From: Gammaproteobacteria bacterium
GTDB taxonomy: Bacteria > Pseudomonadota > Gammaproteobacteria > DAOWEP01
NCBI GenBank assembly: GCA_030638455.1
Contig: DAOWEP010000146.1
Coordinates: 1 to 17,850 of the forward strand
Reading direction: 5' to 3'
Length of the DNA: 17,850 nt
In this document: positions 1-8,067 of the stretch, piece by piece
How positions within the stretch are numbered: the stretch's first letter is position 1
How the letters are laid out: each line of letters starts with the position of its first letter
Notes under the pieces: model-generated
Databases searched by the model: none
What the model was told of the DNA's origin: nothing
Seen by the model: the letters and a program-made list of their open reading frames with translations, nothing else
Made by a program: the position numbers and the translations under genes

Positions 1-1
1 A

Positions 2-1204
2 CGTATGAAAGAAAGGCTCGATAACACAGAAATATTTTCAAACAATCTTGTATTCTATATGGCCATCAGCCCCAAGGCCTATGCAAAAACAGCGCAACAC
101 CTGGCTTCCGCTGGACTGAATAAACAGGAGCACGGTTTCCGCAGGCTGGTTATTGAAAAACCCTTTGGCTATGACCTGGAAAGCGCGAAGATTCTTGAGG
201 AAGGGCTACATAAAGATTTCACCGAACACCAGATTTTCCGTATCGACCATTATCTTGGCAAGGCCATGGTACAAAATGTACTGGTGTTCCGCTTTGCCAA
301 CCTGATGATGGAACCATTGTGGAACCGCAATTACATTGACCACGTGCAAATTACACATTCAGAAAGCCTGGGTATTGGTGGCCGAGCAGACTATTACGAC
401 AACACCGGCGCACTTCGTGACATGCTGCAAAGTCATTTACTGCAAATGCTGACATTGGTGGCCATGGAACCACCGCCAAATATGGACCCTGAATCCTTGC
501 GTGATGAAAAAGTAAAGGTATTAAAATCTATACGACCGATTCCCCGTAATGCGGTGCATGCCCATGCCTTCCGGGCACAATATGCGCAAGGCACAGTTTG
601 TAACGAGAAGGTGAATGGTTATCTGGATGAAGAAGGTATTGCAGAGCACAGCACTACTGAAACCTATGCTTCATTAAAGCTGTATATCGATAACTGGCGC
701 TGGCGTAATGTTCCATTTTATATCCGCACAGGAAAACGCCTGGCAAAGGGCAGCTCGATGATCAGTATTCGGTTCAAACATCCACCACAGCAATTGTTCC
801 GTAAAACCCATATTGATCAAATCAAACCCAACTGGATACTACTGGGCATACAACCAAATGAATGCCTGAGGATAGAACTACAGGTAAAGGAACCCGGTCT
901 TGAACTACGCTCCGAGACAACACGGCTGGATGCAGGGTATTGCACAGCCAACGCCTATCAACTGGATGCCTATGAAGGCCTGTTACTGGATGTAATCGAA
1001 GACGACCATTCCCTGTTCCTGCGTTATGACGAAATCAGCTGGGCCTGGGAGGTGGTAGACCCTGTATTAAAACTCTGGGCAACAGAGCGTGATTATATTC
1101 ATACCTATCCTGCGGGTAGCTGGGGGCCCGGTGAAGATGAGCGTCTGTTTGACCGCGAAGACCATCACTGGCGGAACTCACTGGATGAAGATGATGAGTG
1201 TTAG
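2..1204 (+). CDS. zwf: Glucose-6-phosphate 1-dehydrogenase, 5'-truncated by window edge
   Basis: Oxidises glucose 6-phosphate to 6-phosphogluconolactone with NADP+ (or NAD+), the entry step of the oxidative pentose phosphate and Entner-Doudoroff routes in the cytoplasm. About 400 residues are visible against roughly 490 in E. coli Zwf; the missing part is the N-terminal Rossmann region with its nucleotide-binding glycine motif. The reading frame is open to the window start, so the ATG at position 5 is an internal methionine. Counting from that methionine, EKP (51-53), the substrate-binding RIDHYLGK (79-86), and the catalytic histidine H144 in the segment MLQSHLLQ are all present, as are DEKVKVLKS and the IDNWRWRNVPFYIRTGKRL region. 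The C-terminus ends in a WGP segment and an acidic tail, as in the family. The other sugar-oxidation genes (pgl, glk) lie 2.5 kb downstream on the opposite strand rather than in the same operon. Confidence 0.96.
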   Translation, partial: RMKERLDNTEIFSNNLVFYMAISPKAYAKTAQHLASAGLNKQEHGFRRLVIEKPFGYDLESAKILEEGLHKDFTEHQIFRIDHYLGKAMVQNVLVFRFANLMMEPLWNRNYIDHVQITHSESLGIGGRADYYDNTGALRDMLQSHLLQMLTLVAMEPPPNMDPESLRDEKVKVLKSIRPIPRNAVHAHAFRAQYAQGTVCNEKVNGYLDEEGIAEHSTTETYASLKLYIDNWRWRNVPFYIRTGKRLAKGSSMISIRFKHPPQQLFRKTHIDQIKPNWILLGIQPNECLRIELQVKEPGLELRSETTRLDAGYCTANAYQLDAYEGLLLDVIEDDHSLFLRYDEISWAWEVVDPVLKLWATERDYIHTYPAGSWGPGEDERLFDREDHHWRNSLDEDDEC

Positions 1205-1272
1205 CATTTACGGATGGACACTGTTTAGAATAAATCCCGTTAATTGCGCTCCATCTCATCAATCAGGTTTAA

Positions 1273-2910
1273 TTATGACCCGTTTATTTTCCATGCTGCT
1301 GTGCTGGCCCACTTATCAAAATCGACAGCGCTTATTGGGCGAGAAATATAATAACCCTGTAAGGTATCGCAATTCATTTCTTGCAGACGCTGCATAAGAT
1401 CTTCGGTTTCGACACCCTCCGCAACGACCGTGAGCCCTAAGTTGTGCGCCAGATCTATCGTGGTACGCACAATCACGGCATTGTTTTTATCTTCTGCCAT
1501 TTCCATGACGAAAGACTTGTCTATCTTTATTTCACTCACGGGTAGTTTGCTTAAATAGGATAGTGAGGAAAATCCGGTACCGAAGTCATCGATGGACAGG
1601 CTCACCCCCATATTACTCAGGCGGGTCAGTATTTCCATTGTTCTGTCCATATCTGCCATCATGGCCGTCTCAGTGATCTCAAGAACCAGCTGGCTGCTCG
1701 GTATTTCATGCGCAGCTAACATACCGGCAACCATATCAGGGATCTCCAGATCCAGGAGGCTATGTGCCGAGAGATTTACTGAAACAGAAATATTAACGCC
1801 AGCCTGGTTCCACTTGCGACATTGACCCAATGCCTCATTAAGCACCCAGATAGTTAGAGGTTGTATCAGACCGCTTTGCTCGGCAAGAGGGATAAACTCA
1901 TCGGGGCCAATAATCCCATGGGTCTCGTGATCCCATCGCACCAATGCTTCAACTTCTCTGATACAGTTGGTATCCAGATGCACTTTTGGTTGATAGTACA
2001 ATACCAGTTTTCCCTGGTTAATAGCCTGACGTAATTCTCCCATGAGCGTGAGATGTCTGGGGCTGTGTTTATCCAACTTTGGATCGTATGTAATACAATC
2101 AATGTTGTTTTTTATGCCTGTGTACATTGCAATGTCTGCACGTTGCAACAAGACATCCATATCTTCTCCATGCTCAGGGAATTTCGCAATACCGATACAA
2201 GTTTGAAGCCCTAATGATAGTTTATCAAGCTCAAATGGTAGCTCCATTACGGTGAGTATTTTTTTTGCCAGCCGTTCTGCACCATCTTTATAACCAACTT
2301 TAGGCAACAAGATAGCAAACTCATCATCGGCCAGACGTGCAACGGTGTCTACTTCACGAATAATGCCTTGTAGCCGCGCAGCAACCTGTTTTAACAAGCG
2401 TTCACCATCATAACGTCCCAGCGTATTAGTGACTTTCTTGAAATCATTAAAGCCTAATATAAGAACCGCTAACTGGTATTTATCTCTTTGAGCGGTATGT
2501 ATTGCCTGCTGAACACGATCACCTAACAAAATGCGATTGGGTAAATCCGTCAGTGCATCATGGGTTGCTTCATGTGCGGCCTTTTGTTCAAGTGTAGTGG
2601 TATGCGCTCTTAATTCATTGGTTTGATCTACTATTAACGCACCAGCTTCATAGGCCATGATAGATGATGAGTGTTGCCCCCAGAATGCAAATATATAAGG
2701 CATGCCATCCAGCACCCAAAGGACAGGGTTGGTTTTTTGTGCCTCTATGAAAGCCTCATAGCTATACTCATGAAACTGATTATAACTTACCAGTAATGTT
2801 GCTAAAATAACGGCTATCACGGCAACGATCACGCCATAAACCGCAAATTTGTTTGCACGCGCCTTGAGCAAACGAACATTTTCGGTAAGAAGTTGGCTGG
2901 TGTTAATCAC
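1273..2910 (-). CDS. Membrane-anchored GGDEF-EAL protein, probable c-di-GMP phosphodiesterase
   Basis: Probable inner-membrane c-di-GMP hydrolase. The 545 residues contain a transmembrane helix at about 22-43, a second hydrophobic segment at about 62-78, a degenerate GGDEF domain (about 115-275) and a C-terminal EAL domain (about 285-540). The EAL domain retains the family's catalytic set: E321 of EAL, N379, E414, D441-D442 of DDFGTG, K462, E498 of EGVET and Q518. The GGDEF signature reads ADDEF (194-198), and the usual metal-ligand aspartate of the DLDxFK segment is replaced in LGFNDFK (152-158), so cyclase activity is unlikely. The start is GTG, chosen because a GAGGG ribosome-binding site lies about 8 bases upstream. 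It is convergent with zwf and follows the pgl-glk operon on the same strand after a 309-base gap, so it probably has its own promoter. There is no recognisable ligand-sensing domain beyond the short N-terminal membrane module. Confidence 0.93.
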   Translation of the reverse strand: MINTSQLLTENVRLLKARANKFAVYGVIVAVIAVILATLLVSYNQFHEYSYEAFIEAQKTNPVLWVLDGMPYIFAFWGQHSSSIMAYEAGALIVDQTNELRAHTTTLEQKAAHEATHDALTDLPNRILLGDRVQQAIHTAQRDKYQLAVLILGFNDFKKVTNTLGRYDGERLLKQVAARLQGIIREVDTVARLADDEFAILLPKVGYKDGAERLAKKILTVMELPFELDKLSLGLQTCIGIAKFPEHGEDMDVLLQRADIAMYTGIKNNIDCITYDPKLDKHSPRHLTLMGELRQAINQGKLVLYYQPKVHLDTNCIREVEALVRWDHETHGIIGPDEFIPLAEQSGLIQPLTIWVLNEALGQCRKWNQAGVNISVSVNLSAHSLLDLEIPDMVAGMLAAHEIPSSQLVLEITETAMMADMDRTMEILTRLSNMGVSLSIDDFGTGFSSLSYLSKLPVSEIKIDKSFVMEMAEDKNNAVIVRTTIDLAHNLGLTVVAEGVETEDLMQRLQEMNCDTLQGYYISRPISAVDFDKWASTAAWKINGS

Positions 2911-3219
2911 TCAATTTACCCTCAAGTTAAATTCATTCGCTATATGTTATGAGTCGATTTAGACAAAACAGCAATTTATAACAACCCGTTATCAACGTTT
3001 TTTATGGTGTAATTTGAACAGCTATTCATATGTAGTAGCGACAATTATTTAGATAACTTAATCGCTTAGACATGATAACGCCCACATAAAATGACATTAT
3101 ATATTCAAGGGTTAACGCCATTGCTAATGTCGTTAATCCGGGACTGCTGGGTAGCAAATAAAGGAAGCGGATGACGCACCTTGCCCTGGCTTATTTGGGA
3201 AGCTCCGCATCCCAGGTTT
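2911..3219. other. Intergenic region, no gene seen, rich in inverted repeats
   Basis: No credible coding sequence. The left part (2911-3100) is AT-rich and should hold the promoter of the GGDEF-EAL gene, though no convincing hexamer pair was found. The right part (3109-3219) contains a strong hairpin and several overlapping complementary segments, described separately. Confidence 0.6.
3109..3139. repeat. Strong imperfect hairpin (13 bp, triloop)
   Basis: The left arm GGGTTAACG-c-CATT and the right arm AATG-t-CGTTAATCC pair around a GCT loop with a single internal mismatch and one G-T pair on the + strand. There is no T-tract on either side, so it is not a standard intrinsic terminator. It could be an operator dyad, part of an RNA, or the edge of a repeat element. 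Confidence 0.6.
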
Positions 3220-3225
3220 TTACCC
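3145..3225. repeat. Structured segment with several nested and alternative pairings
   Basis: Within 80 bases there are complementary pairs GGGTA (3149-3153) with TACCC (3221-3225), CAAATAA (3155-3161) with TTATTTG (3191-3197), GCGGA (3167-3171) with TCCGC (3204-3208), GGATG (3169-3173) with CATCC (3208-3212), CCTGG (3185-3189) with CCAGG (3212-3216), and TGGGA (3196-3200) with TCCCA (3210-3214). Some are mutually exclusive. The segment is more GC-rich than its surroundings and overlaps the last codons of the exported-protein gene. It may be a degenerate REP/MITE-like repeat or an RNA element; the sequence alone does not decide. Confidence 0.4.
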
Positions 3226-3690
3226 TGAAGGAGTATTTGTTACATCTTTCCCCTTACTACTTCCCTTTGATTTTTTATTACCTTCCCTTGTCTTCTTGCT
3301 TCCCTTCCCAAGTTTCCACTCACCATCTTCCTTAACAAAATAGATGGTTTCATTTAAGGCACTGTATGTCTTGCTGGCAATACGAAGTCTGGCTTTATTC
3401 TCTTCAATTATTTTTTCGACTACGTAGTATTGACCCTTCTTTATCCTTTTTATTGCCTTCTTTTTTTCTATTTCAAATGTTTGCTTAATAAATTCATCTG
3501 TACTTTTACTTAATGTATTGCGTATGTCTTCCGAACCATATTTATCCATTACTTTACGATAACAGGTGACATCAGCACACTTGCTAATGGCTTTCTCAAC
3601 TTTTATATAGAATCTAAAAAAAATGGGATCATCGGCCCATGCCTGTGAAAGAAAAACTAGCAATAGACATGCAAACAATACTCTACTCAT
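3220..3690 (-). CDS. Small exported protein of unknown function, third gene of pgl-glk operon
   Basis: Not recognised. The 156-residue product begins with a typical signal peptide (basic start, hydrophobic core, cleavage probably after AWA at 19), so it should be periplasmic. The mature part is charged and mostly helical-looking, with a cysteine pair C38/C43 and a segment ending YFVKEDGEWKLG (about 118-129), a pattern seen in NTF2-like/DUF4878-type small secreted proteins. The last 30 residues are a low-complexity Lys/Ser/Gly tail. The start is supported by AGGAG about 12 bases upstream. It begins 27 bases after glk on the same strand, so co-transcription with pgl and glk is likely, although an exported protein has no obvious role in cytoplasmic sugar phosphorylation. 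Confidence 0.75.
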   Translation of the reverse strand: MSRVLFACLLLVFLSQAWADDPIFFRFYIKVEKAISKCADVTCYRKVMDKYGSEDIRNTLSKSTDEFIKQTFEIEKKKAIKRIKKGQYYVVEKIIEENKARLRIASKTYSALNETIYFVKEDGEWKLGKGSKKTREGNKKSKGSSKGKDVTNTPSG

Positions 3691-3717
3691 CGACTATTAA
3701 AACTCCTGTATTCTTGC

Positions 3718-4740
3718 TCAGGCAACCGATTGCCTTGCACAATGCATAGCTCCTAGAAGCCCGGGCTTCGGGTTTACAACCATGCTGAGCCGGAATTGTT
3801 TCAGCAGAGAGGACATATTTGGGTTTTCACAAAATACCTCGTTAAATACCCTCTCTTCCAGACGCTCCCGAATCTTTGGCGCTATGCCCCCTGCGATATA
3901 GACTCCACCGGTAGCCATAGTGGCCAATGCAAGATTGGCCGTTTGTGCTGCATAGACACGCACAAAGCAATCCAGCGCCCTGCCTTCGATGGAATTCTTG
4001 TTATCCAATGCACGTTGACTGATTAGTGATGCCGCATTTCCCCGCGCCTTCGCCTTCATGATCTCCTCATCTGGCTCAGACTCTCCTTCGTCAGAAGGTT
4101 CTCTACCAGAAAGTTCACGTTCACAAAGAAACTCATAGATTCGTACCAGCCCATCCCCGGACAACACCTTCTCTATACACACCTGCCTTGATTGTTGCTT
4201 TAAATATACCAACAATTCCATCTGTAGCTCATCTCTTGGCGCAAAGTCCGTGTGCCCTGCCTCTGAAGGCAAAGTTATATACTGCCCATCTTGCCAGACC
4301 TGCGTTGCCACACCGAAACCGGTACCAGCACCCACTAGTAACCGGACACCCTTGTCTATGGGTTCGCCTGTTTGTAGTGTTACAAAATCATCTTCATCCA
4401 ACACTTCAAGACTTATCCCTACCGCCTCAAAATCATTAATGAGTGAACATTTTGCGATCCCGAGTGTTTCTGATAAAACCAGAGCCTCCAGATACCAGGG
4501 AAGATTGGTGATTTTTGCACATTGATCACGCACCGGTCCTGCCACAGCAAAACAGGCTGCATCAAATGATTGCTGGTCAGCGCCTAGCTGAAGATAGAAA
4601 TCATAAATAACATGTAGCAGGCTTATGTAGTCCTGGCTGTTATAGGAGCTCTCATGAAGTATATTTAGATTTCCTGAAATATACTCGGCCGCCATCAACC
4701 GTGTATTGGTTCCACCTATGTCTCCCGCCAGTAATCTCAT
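3718..4740 (-). CDS. glk: Glucokinase
   Basis: Phosphorylates glucose to glucose 6-phosphate with ATP in the cytoplasm, feeding Zwf. The 340-residue product matches the E. coli-type Glk family (about 320 residues): the phosphate-binding DIGGTNTRL near residues 7-15, INDFEAV with catalytic D103, the GAGTGFGVA adenosine-binding loop (137-145), the substrate-binding LPSEAGHTDFAP (157-168), EKVLSGDGLVRIYEF, and the C-terminal GGVYIAGGIAPK and KPGLLGA motifs. Compared with E. coli Glk there is an acidic insert of roughly 15 residues after the LVRIYEFL segment. Its ATG overlaps the pgl stop codon in an ATGA junction, which implies translational coupling with pgl. Confidence 0.95.
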   Translation of the reverse strand: MRLLAGDIGGTNTRLMAAEYISGNLNILHESSYNSQDYISLLHVIYDFYLQLGADQQSFDAACFAVAGPVRDQCAKITNLPWYLEALVLSETLGIAKCSLINDFEAVGISLEVLDEDDFVTLQTGEPIDKGVRLLVGAGTGFGVATQVWQDGQYITLPSEAGHTDFAPRDELQMELLVYLKQQSRQVCIEKVLSGDGLVRIYEFLCERELSGREPSDEGESEPDEEIMKAKARGNAASLISQRALDNKNSIEGRALDCFVRVYAAQTANLALATMATGGVYIAGGIAPKIRERLEERVFNEVFCENPNMSSLLKQFRLSMVVNPKPGLLGAMHCARQSVA

Positions 4741-5561
4741 TTTGGGTCTGCCCGTAATCTGCTTGCAGCAGCTTTATCAAGATACCATTCTACCTGGCAT
4801 TGCAGCTGCTGTTCTGATCGGACACTTCCCTTGGTACGAAAGTCTTTGATACGAGGACTCCTAATTCGAGAAAGGAGCATCTGCACGGGATACTTCTCCT
4901 CCCCTGAGGACTCCAGTAACTGTTGTACGATTTTCGCCTTTCCTCCCCCAGCCACCAGGAATATTATGGTCTGTGCATTTGCCAATACCGGAAACGTCAG
5001 ACTGACCCGCCAGCTTTGAAACTTCTCTACGTAAACCTCGGCCGCAATCCTTTCATTTTCATTCAGGATTTCTGTGCCTGGAAACAGGGAGGCCGTATGA
5101 CCATCATCACCAATACCTTGTAAACACAGGTCAAACCTGGGAAGCCCGTCTGATTCCCTCATGTGTTTGTTTGCAATATTTTCCCTTAAAACCTCTGCAT
5201 AATGGTTTGCACTTTCCCGAATATTATCCAGGTCTATATAGATAGGGTGTACCTGCGACTCCGGTACAGGCACATGATCCAGCAGTGCCTCTTTTGCCAT
5301 ACGGTAATTACTATCGTCATGGTCAAGCGGAACCGCACGTTCATCTCCAAAATAGATGTGGGCTTTCTGCCACTGTACCTGTTTGGAATATTCCGGCTGT
5401 GCCAGCAGTTGAAATAGTTTTCGCGGGCTTGAACCACCAGACAGGGCAACATTAAAACTGCCAGATTGCGCTATTGCTTGATCGGCAAGCTCAACCCATC
5501 GTTTCGCGACGACATGCGCAAGATCATCTGAATCGTCTAGTATCCGTATAATGTGTTCCAT
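4737..5561 (-). CDS. pgl: 6-phosphogluconolactonase (DevB/Pgl type)
   Basis: Hydrolyses 6-phosphogluconolactone, the product of Zwf, to 6-phosphogluconate. Family motifs present are ALSGGSSPRKLF (39-50), the FGDERAVPLDHDDSNYRMA stretch (71-89), FDLCLQGIGDDGHTASLFPG (143-162) containing the catalytic histidine of GDDGHT, and VSLTFPVLANA (186-196). At 274 residues it is longer than the usual 225-260. The excess appears to sit near the C-terminus: the normal YPVQM-to-W junction is interrupted by a basic segment at about 233-255, before QVEWYLDKAAA. It is the first gene of the - strand pgl-glk-exported protein operon, divergent from uspA. There is no good ribosome-binding site before this ATG, but conservation starts immediately after it. 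Confidence 0.94.
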   Translation of the reverse strand: MEHIIRILDDSDDLAHVVAKRWVELADQAIAQSGSFNVALSGGSSPRKLFQLLAQPEYSKQVQWQKAHIYFGDERAVPLDHDDSNYRMAKEALLDHVPVPESQVHPIYIDLDNIRESANHYAEVLRENIANKHMRESDGLPRFDLCLQGIGDDGHTASLFPGTEILNENERIAAEVYVEKFQSWRVSLTFPVLANAQTIIFLVAGGGKAKIVQQLLESSGEEKYPVQMLLSRIRSPRIKDFRTKGSVRSEQQLQCQVEWYLDKAAASRLRADPK

Positions 5562-5690
5562 TAATCAATACTATACCATCTAGTCAAGGATTTATTCCAA
5601 ACTACCACACTGGCACATCGCAACGTAAAGGTGCATTATATCGAGGTCAAATTCGTTTTCCCGTAAGAAAATACTGTAAGGGGACAGATT
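5562..5690. promoter_or_regulatory. Divergent promoter region between pgl and uspA
   Basis: The 129 bases separate two divergent operons and must hold both promoters. On the - strand a TATAAT-like element (about 5635-5640) and a TATAGT (about 5570-5575) are visible, but neither has a good -35 partner. On the + strand the uspA ribosome-binding site AAGGGGA is clear. No operator was identified. Confidence 0.4.
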
Positions 5691-6134
5691 ATGTCAGGTT
5701 ATAACAATATTCTGGTTGCAATTGATTTTTCCGAAACCACTGGGCAGGTAATCGAGCGGGCGATGGAGATAAGCTCCCGATACGATACCAACCTGACCCT
5801 GATGCATGTTGTCGAATATAGTCCACCTATGGAATTTGCAGGCGATCTGGGAATGACATCCGACTGGACTATTGATGAAAATGACTTGATAAAGGGTTCG
5901 AAAAAATCACTGCAGAAATTTGCAGAGAAATACAAGCTCTCTTCCTCGCCACAAATCGTGCATCTCGGCACTCCAAAATATGAGATTACCCAGTATGCAG
6001 AAGAAGGAAGCTACGACCTGATCATTGTTGGTTCACATGGCAGACACGGATTGGGAAGGTTATTAGGTTCTACTGCCGATGGCATCCTGCATCATGCTCA
6101 TTGTGATGTACTTGCGGTTAGAATAAAAGAATAG
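5691..6134 (+). CDS. UspA-family universal stress protein
   Basis: A single Usp domain of 147 residues, the usual size. It begins with the beta-strand segment NILVAIDFSE (6-15) and ends with VGSHGRHGLGRLLGSTA (113-129), the phosphate-binding loop of ATP-binding Usp proteins, followed by LHHAHCDVLAVRI. Cytoplasmic; family members typically dimerise and modulate stress survival, though their biochemical role is rarely known. AGGGG lies about 8 bases before the ATG. The efflux-type genes start only 30 bases downstream on the same strand, so it probably heads that operon. Confidence 0.93.
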   Translation: MSGYNNILVAIDFSETTGQVIERAMEISSRYDTNLTLMHVVEYSPPMEFAGDLGMTSDWTIDENDLIKGSKKSLQKFAEKYKLSSSPQIVHLGTPKYEITQYAEEGSYDLIIVGSHGRHGLGRLLGSTADGILHHAHCDVLAVRIKE

Positions 6135-6164
6135 TGGTATCAATATCTTACTATAGTAATTCTC

Positions 6165-7322
6165 ATGGCGACTCGTTACAAAAAAATTAAAATTTCTATC
6201 GCAATACTGCTACTAGCAGCGGTTGCTATCTGGTATGTATCAAGGCCAAAACCTGTTCGTGTTGTGTTAAAAGTAGTTGAAAAAGGTCGTGTAGAATCTA
6301 CCGTAACCAATACCCGAGCGGGAACCGTCCAGGCCTGCCGGCGAGCACGTCTTTCACCTGCTACTGGTGGACAAATTGCCAAACTACCCGTCCATGAAGG
6401 TGACCGAGTCAAGGCTGGACAAATATTACTGGAAATATGGAATGAAGACCTGGCTGCACAACTTCATCATGCACAACGTCAGGCAGAAGCGTCCAGAGCC
6501 AGGGCAGATGAGGCCTGTGTAATAGCAGAAGTTGCAGAACATGAGGCGCAACGCTTAACCAAGTTACATCGTCAGAAACTTACCTCTGAAGAAAATATGG
6601 ACCGCGCTGTCGGTGAGGCAAAGGCACGACGTGCGGCCTGCCGTGCAGCAAAGGTAAACACCGAGGTCAGCGAGGCGCAGATAGACATTGCAAATGCCTT
6701 GCTTCAACGAACATTACTACGGGCACCTTTTGATGGAACCATAGCAGAGGTCAATGGTGAACTGGCTGAGTTTGTCACACCATCGCCTATCGGTATCTCC
6801 ACCCTGCCTGCAATCGACCTGATTGATAACAGCTGTCTGTACATAAGTGCACCCATTGATGAAGTAGATGCGCCCGCGATTAAGGCCGGGATGAAGGCAC
6901 GTATATCCCTGGATGCAATGCCCGACAAAAAATTTGAAGCCAATGTACGCAGGATCGCACCTTATGTTCTGGATCGTGAAAAACAGGCCCGTACGGTTGA
7001 TATTGAGGCAGTCTTTATAAATACAGAAGATACAGCCAGACTGCTTCCGGGATATAGTGCAGATGTTGAAGTCATTCTGGCCGTCAAGGAAAATGTACCC
7101 AGGATTCCAACCGAGGCCATTCAGGAAAATAACCTGGTACTGGTATATCAGGAATCTGAGGGGATTCTAATGGAAAGGAAAATTACCACCGGTGTTTCCA
7201 ACTGGGTATATACAGAGGTCACCTCAGGACTGGAGGCAGGAGAACAGATTACGACCTCTGTCGATCGTGAAAATGTTGTCGATGGGGCCAGCGTAATTCC
7301 AGAAAGTCAACAGGAACGCTAA
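6165..7322 (+). CDS. MacA-like periplasmic adaptor (HlyD/RND-type membrane fusion protein)
   Basis: Probable membrane-anchored adaptor that links the inner-membrane ABC transporter encoded downstream to an outer-membrane channel. The 385 residues show an N-terminal anchor helix (about 9-26), a first lipoyl half-motif (about 66-92, with GGQIAKLPVHEGDRVKAGQ), an alanine-rich coiled-coil hairpin (about 95-180), the second lipoyl half (about 182-203, RAPFDGTIAEVNGELAEFV), and a beta-barrel and membrane-proximal domain to the end. Length and order match MacA (about 370). It starts 30 bases after uspA with no strong ribosome-binding site, and the ATPase gene follows after 37 bases. No TolC-type outer-membrane protein is encoded nearby, so it would have to use one from elsewhere. 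Substrate unknown. Confidence 0.88.
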   Translation: MATRYKKIKISIAILLLAAVAIWYVSRPKPVRVVLKVVEKGRVESTVTNTRAGTVQACRRARLSPATGGQIAKLPVHEGDRVKAGQILLEIWNEDLAAQLHHAQRQAEASRARADEACVIAEVAEHEAQRLTKLHRQKLTSEENMDRAVGEAKARRAACRAAKVNTEVSEAQIDIANALLQRTLLRAPFDGTIAEVNGELAEFVTPSPIGISTLPAIDLIDNSCLYISAPIDEVDAPAIKAGMKARISLDAMPDKKFEANVRRIAPYVLDREKQARTVDIEAVFINTEDTARLLPGYSADVEVILAVKENVPRIPTEAIQENNLVLVYQESEGILMERKITTGVSNWVYTEVTSGLEAGEQITTSVDRENVVDGASVIPESQQER

Positions 7323-7359
7323 ACCAAACCTCAAACCAGACCCGCATGATAGTATCGAC

Positions 7360-8067
7360 ATGATTCAGCTGAAAGGTATACACCGCACCTTCCAGGTGGG
7401 CGATCAGGAAGTTCATGCACTGAATGAAATAAACCTCAATGTATCACCGGGTGAATACCTGTCCATAATGGGGCCGTCAGGCTCAGGAAAATCTACGCTG
7501 TTAAATCTTCTGGGTCTTCTGGACAGGCCAACATCGGGTACCTACCTGCTAAATAACCAGGATGTGACGGTGCTCAGTGATTTTGAGCAGGCAAAAACCC
7601 GCCGCAATAAAATCGGATTCGTATTTCAATTCTTTCAGCTTTTACCTCGGCTAACTGCACAGGAAAATGTTGAATTACCCATGATGCTGGATGGCATCGC
7701 CCCGAATGAACGCAGCCAGCGCGCCACAGAAGTACTGGATGCCATGGGATTATCAGACCGCAGACATCACCGACCGGACCAGCTTTCAGGAGGACAACGC
7801 CAGCGGGTTGCCATTGCCCGTGCAACCATAATGGAACCTGCCATTCTGCTGGCAGATGAACCTACCGGTAATCTGGACAGCAAATCTGGACTTGATGTGA
7901 TAAAAATTCTGGAACAATTGAACAACAAGGGGCTGACGCTGATTATAGTCACACATGACCCTGAAATTGGTGTTCGCGCCAAGCGACATATTCATATGAT
8001 AGATGGAAAAATTGTTGAAAGCCGCACTGATACCATAGCCGAAACAAAAGACAGCCTGCCTTCATAA
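7360..8067 (+). CDS. ABC transporter ATP-binding protein, MacB/LolD type
   Basis: A 235-residue stand-alone nucleotide-binding domain. All signature motifs are intact: Walker A GPSGSGKST (38-46), Q-loop Q90, the ABC signature LSGGQRQRVAIARA (142-155), Walker B ILLADEPTGNLD (162-173) with catalytic E167, and switch histidine H199. LNLLGLLDRPTSG and ADEPTGNLDS are typical of the MacB/LolD/FtsE group that works with FtsX-type permeases by mechanotransmission. Its stop codon TAA overlaps the ATG of the first permease by one base (TAATG), which implies translational coupling. It would power both permeases, since no second ATPase is present. Confidence 0.95.
   Translation: MIQLKGIHRTFQVGDQEVHALNEINLNVSPGEYLSIMGPSGSGKSTLLNLLGLLDRPTSGTYLLNNQDVTVLSDFEQAKTRRNKIGFVFQFFQLLPRLTAQENVELPMMLDGIAPNERSQRATEVLDAMGLSDRRHHRPDQLSGGQRQRVAIARATIMEPAILLADEPTGNLDSKSGLDVIKILEQLNNKGLTLIIVTHDPEIGVRAKRHIHMIDGKIVESRTDTIAETKDSLPS

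Noticed and set aside
5..7. ATG at position 5 as the true start of zwf
   Set aside because: The frame is open to the window start, and the Rossmann-fold N-terminus expected in this family is missing, so the gene begins outside the window.
1205..1272. Bidirectional terminator between zwf and the GGDEF-EAL gene
   Set aside because: Only a six-base ATGGA-type match with a long loop and no T-tract was found.
3140..3228. c-di-GMP-I riboswitch controlling the GGDEF-EAL gene
   Set aside because: A few short matches such as GCAAA and GACGCA occur on the + strand, but the order, the AAAGCC core and the tetraloop-receptor elements are missing, and the strand is opposite to the gene.
4188..4525. Overlapping + strand ORFs inside glk
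   Set aside because: They lie antisense to a gene with full motif conservation, show no recognisable protein features and have no ribosome-binding sites.
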